DNA of 10,969 nt from CAYONM01 sp964405325 (GTDB lineage Bacteria > Planctomycetota > UBA11346): positions 1 to 10,969 of the forward strand of contig CAYONM010000127.1 in assembly GCA_964405325.1 (NCBI GenBank), given 5' to 3'. Position numbers and translations under genes: made by a program. Under the pieces are notes generated by a model. That model worked only from the letters and a program-made list of their open reading frames with translations. It was not told the origin of the DNA and made no database searches. Below, in pieces: positions 1-5,322 of the stretch. The stretch's first letter is position 1, and each line of letters begins with the position of its first letter.

Positions 1-57
1 CGGGCGCCGACCGATACGATTGAACCCGTGGGTTCCGGGCGGCGCCCGGTTTGTTTA
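1..57 (+). repeat. Nested inverted repeat, terminator-like on the plus strand
   Basis: CGGGCGCCG at 1-9 is the exact reverse complement of CGGCGCCCG at 40-48. Between them GAACCC (22-27) pairs with GGGTTC (30-35) across a 2-base loop. An alternative fold is CCGGGC (35-40) with GCCCGG (44-49), followed by TTTGTTTACTT. The second fold plus the T-rich run resembles an intrinsic terminator for a gene entering from the left, but it would lie inside the possible coding frame at 2-130, so both cannot be fully right. The window edge cuts the left context. Confidence 0.4.
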
Positions 58-130
58 CTTCTGGGATAGCAAAAACACCTACGAGCAACCGTTCACCTCG
101 CCAACAATGATGATTCCATCAGAGGGCTAG
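2..130 (+). CDS. Possible 3' end of an unrecognised protein (partial)
   Basis: An open frame enters from the left edge and runs 42 codons to a TAG at 128-130. It ends one base before the convergent repressor gene ends. The visible tail contains GGARFVYFWDSKNTYEQPF and finishes MMIPSEG. It looks protein-like, being aromatic-rich in the middle with mostly G or C at third codon positions, but I do not recognise a family. Against it being coding, the first 49 bases are a dense nested inverted repeat, and the last codons coincide with a short hairpin repeat also found after the sulfatase gene. It could equally be non-coding spacer. Confidence is low. Confidence 0.3.
   Translation, partial: GRRPIRLNPWVPGGARFVYFWDSKNTYEQPFTSPTMMIPSEG
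108..126 (+). repeat. Short hairpin repeat, copy A
   Basis: TGATGATTCCATCAGAGGG contains the stem TGATG/CATCA with a 4-base loop. It matches 18 of 19 bases of the segment starting at the sulfatase stop codon (2931-2949); the one difference is in the loop. Its position at the end of a possible gene parallels copy B. Confidence 0.5.
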
Positions 131-131
131 C

Positions 132-1220
132 TCACGCCAGGTGGCCTCCGAAGCTGCCGCCACCAAGCCGGCTCGACCGCAGGCCAGGCTCTGGCTTCGC
201 GCCGCATTCACGACTTGAACGGGCGCTCTGATGCCAGCCCAATAATGATGCTCCTGGCACCCAAACTGGCCGGATCCGGCTGCAGACCGCCACCTCGGGA
301 ATGCCCAAGAGGCGATGATGCAGGGCATGGCTCAGTTGTTGCACTGCGATGCGGCCGACGTTGTCCAGGCCCAGATACACATGCGCTAGGCCCCGCACAT
401 CGCCCTGCTCCGACAGGACCGCGCAGGGCGGACGGGTCGATCGTTCGGGCAACAGGCCGCGCAGGATTTTGGCATGGGGCAACAAAACCACATCGGGCCG
501 ATGCCGCGTATGCCAAGCCAGGTACCGTTTCCGATCCGTTTCGTCTGGAACATAATCCACCGTGCAATCCGGTAAGCGTGCCAATCGATGCCGCTCACGA
601 AACATCCGCAACGCGGCCAAGCGTCGACGGTCGTTATCCAGTACCAAGGGCAAGGTCACCACTCCGGGTCGACGATAGCCCGCCGCCCAAGCCTGCTCCA
701 AGGCCACTTGCATCTGTTGATAGGTATCTGCTACCACCCGATGGAATGGCACCTCAAAGGCACCATCGCCACAGGCGACCACCGCAAAACGCGACCAGTC
801 CAGAGCCGGCAAGACCGGCAGATCCTGGAGGTGGCTCAACAGTATCCCTTCAAAACCACCTCCGATCAGATACTGCTGCAGAGCATCCGTATCCGAAAAG
901 TCCGCCAGCGCAATCAAGCGCAACACATAACCCAGATGCCCGGCCATGGCCTGGGCCGTCTCGAAAAACAGGCGTGAGTCCCGCCGGAATGAGACCAGAA
1001 AAGCGAGATTCAAATGCCGCGGCGCACGCTTGCCAGCCCAACGGCGCCGCGACAGACGTGCCAGGGCCGGATCGGGCTGATAGCCTAGTACTGCGGCCCG
1101 CTCACAAATCCGCTGCCGAGTCGCCGCCGCGACTCGCTTGCTCCCCCGCAAGCCGCGACTGACCGTGGATACATCCAGCCCAAGATCGGCGGCCAGTTCT
1201 CGCAGACTCAGTGACAACAT
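132..1220 (-). CDS. LacI-family transcriptional repressor
   Basis: A 362-residue DNA-binding regulator. Residues 7-26 form a LacI helix-turn-helix (LRELAADLGLD then VSTVSRGL), followed by the hinge-side sequence LGYQPDPALARL. The rest matches the periplasmic-binding-protein-like effector domain in pattern, with beta-strand segments such as LNLAFLVSF, GFEGILLS and RRPGVVTLP. I start at the ATG at 1218-1220, because the helix-turn-helix begins within seven residues of it as is usual in the family; upstream in-frame sequence is not protein-like. No Shine-Dalgarno is visible. Instead a perfect 14-bp palindrome touches the start codon, suggesting autorepression. The divergent sulfatase is the likely co-regulated target, so the effector may be a sulfated or sugar-like compound. 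This target is inferred from gene order only. Confidence 0.88.
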   Translation of the reverse strand: MLSLSLRELAADLGLDVSTVSRGLRGSKRVAAATRQRICERAAVLGYQPDPALARLSRRRWAGKRAPRHLNLAFLVSFRRDSRLFFETAQAMAGHLGYVLRLIALADFSDTDALQQYLIGGGFEGILLSHLQDLPVLPALDWSRFAVVACGDGAFEVPFHRVVADTYQQMQVALEQAWAAGYRRPGVVTLPLVLDNDRRRLAALRMFRERHRLARLPDCTVDYVPDETDRKRYLAWHTRHRPDVVLLPHAKILRGLLPERSTRPPCAVLSEQGDVRGLAHVYLGLDNVGRIAVQQLSHALHHRLLGIPEVAVCSRIRPVWVPGASLLGWHQSARSSRECGAKPEPGLRSSRLGGGSFGGHLA

Positions 1221-1250
1221 GCCAACAGGTTGGCAAATCAACCAGTTGGC
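1221..1250. promoter_or_regulatory. Tandem palindromic operator candidate for the LacI-type repressor
   Basis: GCCAACAGGTTGGC (1221-1234) is a perfect inverted repeat with 6-base arms and a 2-base centre. Two bases later ATCAACCAGTTGGC (1237-1250) repeats the pattern, with four inner pairs matching and the outer two bases of one arm differing. The two centres are 16 bp apart. LacI-family proteins bind such dyads as dimers and often regulate their own gene. The first site abuts the repressor ATG, so occupancy would block its own expression. The sites lie 145-174 bp before the sulfatase start. Confidence 0.6.
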
Positions 1251-1285
1251 ACAAGCGAGGTAAATACGAGTGTAGCAAGCAAACC

Positions 1286-1335
1286 GGTCGCCGCCCGGAA
1301 CCCAGCCGGATTTAATCGTAGCGGTCGCCGCCCGG
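1286..1335. repeat. Pair of identical 13-bp direct repeats
   Basis: GGTCGCCGCCCGG occurs at 1286-1298 and again at 1323-1335, a spacing of 37 bp, in the spacer upstream of the sulfatase. The two copies face the same way and would lie on roughly opposite helix faces or about 3.5 turns apart. They could bind an activator or be a leftover of a local duplication. No function is shown. Confidence 0.4.
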
Positions 1336-1351
1336 TTTTGACTCTTACATT

Positions 1352-1367
1352 GAGGGGCAAGCCCCTC
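1352..1367 (+). promoter_or_regulatory. Hairpin in the sulfatase leader
   Basis: GAGGGGCAAGCCCCTC is a perfect inverted repeat lying 28-43 bases before the sulfatase ATG and 14 bases before its GAGGAG ribosome binding site (1381-1386). There is no following T-run, so it is not an obvious terminator. It may be a leader-RNA structure, or a member of the GC-rich hairpin family also seen at 2945-2963. Confidence 0.35.
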
Positions 1368-1394
1368 GGACCCCGAAGCTGAGGAGACCAGACC

Positions 1395-2933
1395 ATGCCC
1401 CCACCCCGCAACATCATCATCCTGCAATCCGATCAACACCGCGGCGACTGGTTGGGCTGTGCCGGCGCCGATTTCATCCATTCACCCAATCTGGATGCTC
1501 TGGCGACACGCGGCGTACGTTTTTCGCAAGCCTACACCCCCTATCCCCTGTGCGGTCCGGCCCGTATGTCGTTCATGACGGGACTGCATCCCTTCCGCAA
1601 CGGCCTGCACACCAACGATGAGAGCCTGCCCTCGCACACCATCACCTGGGCGCACGCCCTGGGCCTAGCCGGCTACCACACCGTGCTCTGTGGCCGCATC
1701 CATTTTTCCGGTCCAGATCAGCGGCACGGCTTCAACGAACGCATCTTCGGTGACTTCAATCCCTCCTATCCCGGCGGCCCCGGCCCGGATATGCCCAAGG
1801 AGCTGCGCCGCGCCTGCGTCGGCAACCGCCCGGCGGTCGATACCGCCGGTACCAAGGAAGAACATTATTTCCTCGATTACGACGAACACGTCACCCGCGC
1901 CGCCGAGGATTACATCGCCAACCAGGCTGCCGATCCTGAAGCGCCACCCCTGGCCCTGTGTGTCGGATTCTTTTTGCCGCACTCCCCTTTCAGTGCGCCA
2001 GGAAAATATGTCGAACGCGCCCGGTCCCGCGCTGCCAGCATGGGCGATCCCCTGCCGCCACAATCAGAGCCCAACGTCTGGAACCAACGCTACTTGGCCT
2101 TCCAGAAAACCGGCGGTCTCCGAGCCGAGGATTTCCGCGAGGTCCGCATTCAATACGCCGCCATGATCGATTACCTGGACGAACGCATCGGCCGCGTCTT
2201 GGCCGCAGCCGATGCCTTGCCCGGTGAGACCATGGTCTGCTATTTCTCCGATCACGGCGAGCGCGTCGGCGACCATGGCAACGTCTGCAAAGGCAACCTG
2301 GGCGAGAGTTCCATCCACATTCCCTGGATCTGGGCCCCACTGCGCCAATCCGACACTCCGGCTGGTTTCCCTGCCGGCACGGTGATCGACGACCCGGTCA
2401 GCACCGTCGATCTGGCCCCCACCCTTTGCGACCTGGCCGAGATCGATCAGATACCCGATCTGGACGGCAACAGCCTGCAGCCCTATCTGCATGGCGAGGA
2501 CTGCCCGCAGCTACAGGACCGCGATATTTTCGCGGAAGTGGAAATCTTCGCACACCTGGGCCCGGCCCGCATGGTCCGACGCGGCAACCTGAAATATCTC
2601 TACTACCACCACGACCGCGACGCCCTGTTCGATCTCGCCACCGATCCCGACGAACAGCGCAATCTGATCGACAAAGCGGACTACCAAAACGAGGTCGAGC
2701 GCATGCGCGAGATCTGCCTACGGGAATGGAACCCGAACCTGTTGCAAAAGGAATGCCGTCGCGCCTGGAACCGCCTGCACTACCTCAGTCGCTGGGGGCG
2801 TGAAATCGGCCGCAAGCAATGGGGCTACATGGACGTGTGGCCGGGAAAGGACGTGGCAGAGACATGCCCCGATTGGATGTTGCCGCAGCGTGATGCCCCC
2901 GGACCTTTCCCGACACAAGCCCGTCAGGGTTGA
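1395..2933 (+). CDS. Type I sulfatase, choline-sulfatase-like
   Basis: A 512-residue sulfate-ester hydrolase of the alkaline-phosphatase superfamily. The sulfatase signature CGPARMSFMTG has Cys53 in C-x-P-x-R, the site converted to formylglycine. Asp13 with Gln14 (SDQHRGDW) and Asp286-His287 (FSDHGERVGDHG) are the expected metal-binding positions. GRIHFSGPDQRHGF at 100-113, FLPHSPF around His196 and Lys299 resemble choline sulfatase BetC. Arg101 stands where BetC-type enzymes usually have Lys. I see no signal peptide, so it is probably cytoplasmic, as BetC is. The start is supported by GAGGAG eight bases upstream of the ATG. It is divergent from a LacI-type repressor. Maturation needs a formylglycine-generating enzyme, which is not in the window. 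The substrate is unproven; choline-O-sulfate or a sulfated sugar are the main options. Confidence 0.9.
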   Translation: MPPPRNIIILQSDQHRGDWLGCAGADFIHSPNLDALATRGVRFSQAYTPYPLCGPARMSFMTGLHPFRNGLHTNDESLPSHTITWAHALGLAGYHTVLCGRIHFSGPDQRHGFNERIFGDFNPSYPGGPGPDMPKELRRACVGNRPAVDTAGTKEEHYFLDYDEHVTRAAEDYIANQAADPEAPPLALCVGFFLPHSPFSAPGKYVERARSRAASMGDPLPPQSEPNVWNQRYLAFQKTGGLRAEDFREVRIQYAAMIDYLDERIGRVLAAADALPGETMVCYFSDHGERVGDHGNVCKGNLGESSIHIPWIWAPLRQSDTPAGFPAGTVIDDPVSTVDLAPTLCDLAEIDQIPDLDGNSLQPYLHGEDCPQLQDRDIFAEVEIFAHLGPARMVRRGNLKYLYYHHDRDALFDLATDPDEQRNLIDKADYQNEVERMREICLREWNPNLLQKECRRAWNRLHYLSRWGREIGRKQWGYMDVWPGKDVAETCPDWMLPQRDAPGPFPTQARQG

Positions 2934-2963
2934 TGCTTCCATCAGAGGGGGCGCTGCCCCCTC
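2931..2963 (+). terminator. Double hairpin after the sulfatase gene
   Basis: TGATG/CATCA (2931-2944) forms a small stem starting at the stop codon. Its 19-bp context matches 108-126 at 18 bases. It is followed by GAGGGGGC (2945-2952) pairing perfectly with GCCCCCTC (2956-2963) around a 3-base loop. The 8-bp GC stem is strong enough to stop or protect a transcript end, but no T-run follows. A role as a rho-independent terminator is therefore uncertain, and 3'-end stabilisation is equally possible. Confidence 0.4.
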
Positions 2964-3079
2964 GCGACATCCGTCGCACACCCCCACGGTCTCGGTCGGA
3001 CCTTGCTCGCGAAGCGAGCGTTTTTCGGCGGCGCTACGCGCCATTTTCGCCGAAAAACCATCCCTCGGTCGGCCGGTCT
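2960..3079 (+). repeat. Multi-hairpin dispersed repeat, copy 1
   Basis: Three stem-loops occur in order. GCGAC/GTCGC with loop ATCC is at 2964-2977. GCTCGC/GCGAGC with loop GAA is at 3005-3019. The third is nested: TTTTTCGGCG (3021-3030) pairs with CGCCGAAAAA (3048-3057) around GGCGC/GCGCC (3030-3042). A tail CGGTCGGCCGGTCT ends at 3079. All three stems and the tail recur in the same order, inverted, at 9698-9821. This is a REP- or MITE-like element, and no coding capacity is evident. Confidence 0.65.
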
Positions 3080-3396
3080 CGCGCTTGGACGCGCTCGCCT
3101 GGGCCAAACCAAATTCAATCTCCGAGGGACCCATCAGGGTTGACAGATACGGCTACGGCGGATCGGATCCCCTGGGTAGCCGCAGACGGCAACCTGGAGC
3201 TATTCAAAGCGGCCCCGTTGCGGTAAAAAATATCGGAAGAATACGATCGGATAGCCCAGGTTTGCTTGCGATCCTGGGGGCCATGTCTCGGGAAACCGGC
3301 TACCCCAACGGAGTTGCGACGGAAATGGCCCGTTCAGCAGCCGCTCGGTCATACCCAACCGATTCCAATGCGGGTTAAGCCGAGAATAGCGGTTTT
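3080..3396. other. Gene-free spacer between convergent genes
   Basis: I find no convincing gene here. Frames on both strands give short, arginine/proline-rich or patternless products. An inverted repeat CCCAGG (3255-3260) / CCTGGG (3273-3278) with a 12-base loop is present. The stretch around 3225-3250 is more A+T-rich than its surroundings but has no clear promoter pair. The second half of the 13-bp direct repeat falls at 3131-3143. Confidence 0.5.
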
Positions 3397-3455
3397 TCTC
3401 CGTGTTTCCGTGTCTCCGTGCTGAAAACAAAAGAGGAAACCACGCCGACACAGAG
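3397..3455. repeat. Short tandem repeat with an imperfect inverted partner
   Basis: Three consecutive 8-base units, TCTCCGTG, TTTCCGTG and TCTCCGTG, fill 3397-3420. After a purine-rich spacer, CCACGCCGACACAGAG (3440-3455) is an imperfect reverse complement of the array. This could let the region fold as one long hairpin between the convergent sulfatase and pth genes. Similar CTCCGTGT arrays are familiar spacer sequences in environmental bacteria, to my recollection. A role in bidirectional termination is possible but not shown. Confidence 0.45.
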
Positions 3456-3504
3456 CGAGTTCCTGCTGCGCTTGCGCCCGATCAAGAAATCCGATTACGA
3501 CCAT

Positions 3505-4188
3505 TCAGTGGTCTGATCCGCCAGTTTCTGGATCCGGCTTGGATTGTTCGGCATCCTCTGGTGGCGCTGGCGCCGGCTTCTTCGGCTTCGCTGGCGGCGG
3601 TCGTAACGGTCCGTTGAAGCGCATGGCGGCATCCAGGCCTTCATTCAGCCAGCATTGGCAGCAATCAGTGGATTTTTGCCGTAACAATACCGCGTCGTCC
3701 TGTTCATCCGGCGCAAAACGACCCAGCACGAAACCAACCTGATCCTGATCCTGGCGCTCCGGATTCTTGATACCCAGGCGCATACGCGGATAAGCACGGC
3801 CGATCTGGGCTTCGATGTCGCGCAGGCCGTTGTGCCCACCAGCGGAACCGTTGCCGCGCAGACGGATATCGCCCAGGCGCAGATGCAGGTCGTCGACCAC
3901 CACCAGCAATTGCTCCGGCAGCAATTTATAAAATGACAACACGGCTTGCACCACACGGCCGCTGCAGTTGACGTAGGTGCGCGGCTTCAGCAATAAGATC
4001 CGCCGCGCGCCAAGGCTGGGCAGCAGCGGCAGTTCGCACAGATCGGTCTGCCATTTGGCATGTTTGCTGAATTGCCCGCCCCAGCGTCTGGCGAGTTCGT
4101 CAACCACATCGAAACCGAGATTATGCCGGGTTCCCTCGTATTCGCGACCAGGATTACCAATGCCCAGAATCACACGCCATTCAGCCAT
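3505..4188 (-). CDS. pth: Peptidyl-tRNA hydrolase
   Basis: A 227-residue cytosolic enzyme that cleaves the ester bond of peptidyl-tRNAs dropped from ribosomes, recycling tRNA. The N-terminal motif GIGNPGREYEGTRHNLGF carries Asn12 and the catalytic His22. TYVNCSGRVV carries Asn74, VVVDDLHLRLGD carries Asp99, and GSAGGHNGLRD carries Asn120; these align with E. coli Asn10, His20, Asn68, Asp93 and Asn114. The residue before Asp99 is Val where E. coli has His. The core ends near residue 192. A Pro/Lys-rich tail of about 35 residues (RPPPAKPKKPAPAPPEDAE) follows and is not part of the family fold. The start ATG (4186-4188) overlaps the end of the upstream pseudouridine synthase gene by 8 bases, implying a shared transcript and translational coupling. 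Confidence 0.95.
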   Translation of the reverse strand: MAEWRVILGIGNPGREYEGTRHNLGFDVVDELARRWGGQFSKHAKWQTDLCELPLLPSLGARRILLLKPRTYVNCSGRVVQAVLSFYKLLPEQLLVVVDDLHLRLGDIRLRGNGSAGGHNGLRDIEAQIGRAYPRMRLGIKNPERQDQDQVGFVLGRFAPDEQDDAVLLRQKSTDCCQCWLNEGLDAAMRFNGPLRPPPAKPKKPAPAPPEDAEQSKPDPETGGSDH

Positions 4189-5161
4189 GGGGCTCGTCCT
4201 CATCAACCAAACGTGCCAGCCCGGGGGCAACCGGAAATTCCATCGGCTGCAGCTCGGGATCGGCCAGAAACACGCGCATATCATCCGGAATGACCGCCTG
4301 CACCTGGACGCGGCCGCCACGCGGATGCGGCAGATCCAAGGCCCAGGCGTGCAGGCCCTGCCGTTCCAATTGTGGTGACCCACCGTCGACCGGAAATATT
4401 TTTGATCGGGAATAATAGCGGTCGGCCAAGACGGCGTGGCCCAGGTCTGCCAGGTGCACGCGCACCTGATGCGTGCGGCCGGTGGAGGGTCGTGCTTCCA
4501 CAACGCAATAGCCGTCGTGCCGCTCGCGGACCACGATGGTGGTGCGAGCCGATTTCGCCCCCGGCGTCTCGGGCTCGCAGGCGCAGCGCTTGCGGAAATC
4601 CTTGCCATGCCGGGTCAGCCAACGTTGGTTTTCCAGGACATCCGCCTTCAAACGCCCATGCGCCAAGGCCAAGTAGCATTTGCGCACCTGCCGCTGCTGG
4701 AACGCCGCCTGGCAAAAGGTGTGTGCCTGGGGGTTTTTGGCGACGGCGATCACGCCGCTGGTGTCCTCGTCCAAGCGATGCACCAGGGCTGGCTCGCCAC
4801 CACCGAGATGGCCCAGCACTGCGCCCAACAAGGTGCCGCGCGGATGCCCCGGCGAGGGATGCACCACCATGTCCGGCGGTTTGTCGATCAACAACAGATC
4901 GTCGTCTTCGAATAAAATGCTCAGGGGGATATCCTCGGCGACGATGTCCAACTGCTCCGGCTCAGGAATTCGCAGGTGGATCTGTTCGCCGCCGCGCAGC
5001 TTCAGGCCCGGCTTGGCCTGACCGGGTTGCAACTCGCAGTAGCCATCCTTGATCAGCCGCCCGATGCCGCTGCGGGTCAGATCCTCGAGTTGATCTTCCA
5101 ACCAAACATCCAAACGGGTCCCCGCGTCGCTGGCGGGCACATCGAAACATCGTTCTTGCAT
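4181..5161 (-). CDS. RluA-family 23S rRNA pseudouridine synthase (RluD-like)
   Basis: A 326-residue enzyme, the same length as E. coli RluD, that isomerises uridines to pseudouridine in RNA, probably large-subunit rRNA. Residues about 13-65 form an S4 RNA-binding domain (GTRLDVWLEDQL, then a RSGIGRLIKDG helix). The catalytic domain has LLLIDKPPDMVVHPSPG at 89-105. It also carries the family signature HRLDEDTSG at 128-136 with catalytic Asp131, RKCYLALAHG, and GRTHQVRVHLADLGH. I start at the ATG at 5159-5161 because S4 homology begins soon after; no strong ribosome binding site is seen. It is the first gene of a two-gene minus-strand unit with pth. The exact target uridine cannot be read from sequence, so RluD, RluA or RluC specificity is open. 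Confidence 0.92.
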   Translation of the reverse strand: MQERCFDVPASDAGTRLDVWLEDQLEDLTRSGIGRLIKDGYCELQPGQAKPGLKLRGGEQIHLRIPEPEQLDIVAEDIPLSILFEDDDLLLIDKPPDMVVHPSPGHPRGTLLGAVLGHLGGGEPALVHRLDEDTSGVIAVAKNPQAHTFCQAAFQQRQVRKCYLALAHGRLKADVLENQRWLTRHGKDFRKRCACEPETPGAKSARTTIVVRERHDGYCVVEARPSTGRTHQVRVHLADLGHAVLADRYYSRSKIFPVDGGSPQLERQGLHAWALDLPHPRGGRVQVQAVIPDDMRVFLADPELQPMEFPVAPGLARLVDEDEPHG

Positions 5162-5310
5162 CGGCGAAATGCTAGCCCCAACGCCGGCCACGACCAGGGG
5201 CGGTCGCCTTCGTGCCGTCCCAGGTCGACCGTCCACGCCAGAGCCCCCTACCTTTCTCCGCCCTTTTCTTGCGCCTTAGCCGGTGGCTTCCACACTGCCG
5301 ACTCGTGCCT

Positions 5311-5316
5311 GAGGAG
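5311..5316 (+). promoter_or_regulatory. Ribosome binding site deciding the debranching-enzyme start
   Basis: GAGGAG lies six bases before an in-frame GTG at 5323-5325. The longer frame back to 5212 would add 37 residues with no family similarity, and the ATG at 5338 has no Shine-Dalgarno, so GTG 5323 is preferred. The 161-bp spacer 5162-5322 is shared with the divergent pseudouridine synthase gene and must hold both promoters. I could not pick out convincing -35/-10 boxes. Confidence 0.65.
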
Positions 5317-5322
5317 CCTGCC

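Larger units (their letters stand above)
2921..3143. mobile_element. Candidate inserted segment flanked by 13-bp direct repeats
   Basis: CCGTCAGGGTTGA (2921-2933) and CCATCAGGGTTGA (3131-3143) match at 12 of 13 bases. The first copy includes the last codons and the TGA stop of the sulfatase gene. The 197 bp between them are packed with hairpins and include a repeat found again elsewhere in the window. The arrangement resembles a small non-autonomous insertion with a target-site duplication, placed so that the stop codon was kept. No transposase is present and clear terminal inverted repeats are not evident, so a different origin such as local duplication is possible. Confidence 0.35.

Noticed and set aside
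1..60. tRNA gene fragment, suggested by GGGTTCC inside a hairpin
   Set aside because: There is no cloverleaf, no GGTTCGAATCC-type T arm and no CCA-end context; the stems are nested rather than branched.
215..1162. A 315-codon plus-strand open frame opposite the LacI-type gene
   Set aside because: The product is Pro/Arg/Ala-rich with no family pattern, whereas the minus strand reads as a clear LacI protein across the same bases.
1221..1481. An 87-residue N-terminal extension of the LacI-type repressor
   Set aside because: The extension crosses the operator palindromes and the start of the sulfatase gene and lacks protein-like character; the helix-turn-helix begins seven residues after ATG 1220.
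2930..3226. A 98-codon plus-strand frame beginning MMLPSEG after the sulfatase
   Set aside because: It translates straight through the hairpin repeat into Arg/Ser/Pro-rich sequence with no ribosome binding site; it is explained by repeat DNA.
3397..3420. CRISPR array
   Set aside because: The units are 8 bases and contiguous, with no spacers of 30-40 bases between repeats, and no cas genes are present.
3200..3451. An 83-codon minus-strand frame in the 570-bp spacer
   Set aside because: It crosses the short tandem repeat and has no recognisable domain or ribosome binding site; it is a chance frame.
4189..4608. N-terminal extension of Pth by 140 residues
   Set aside because: The extension is the wrong-frame reading of the pseudouridine synthase gene; the Pth family starts at the MAEWRVILGIGNPG segment.
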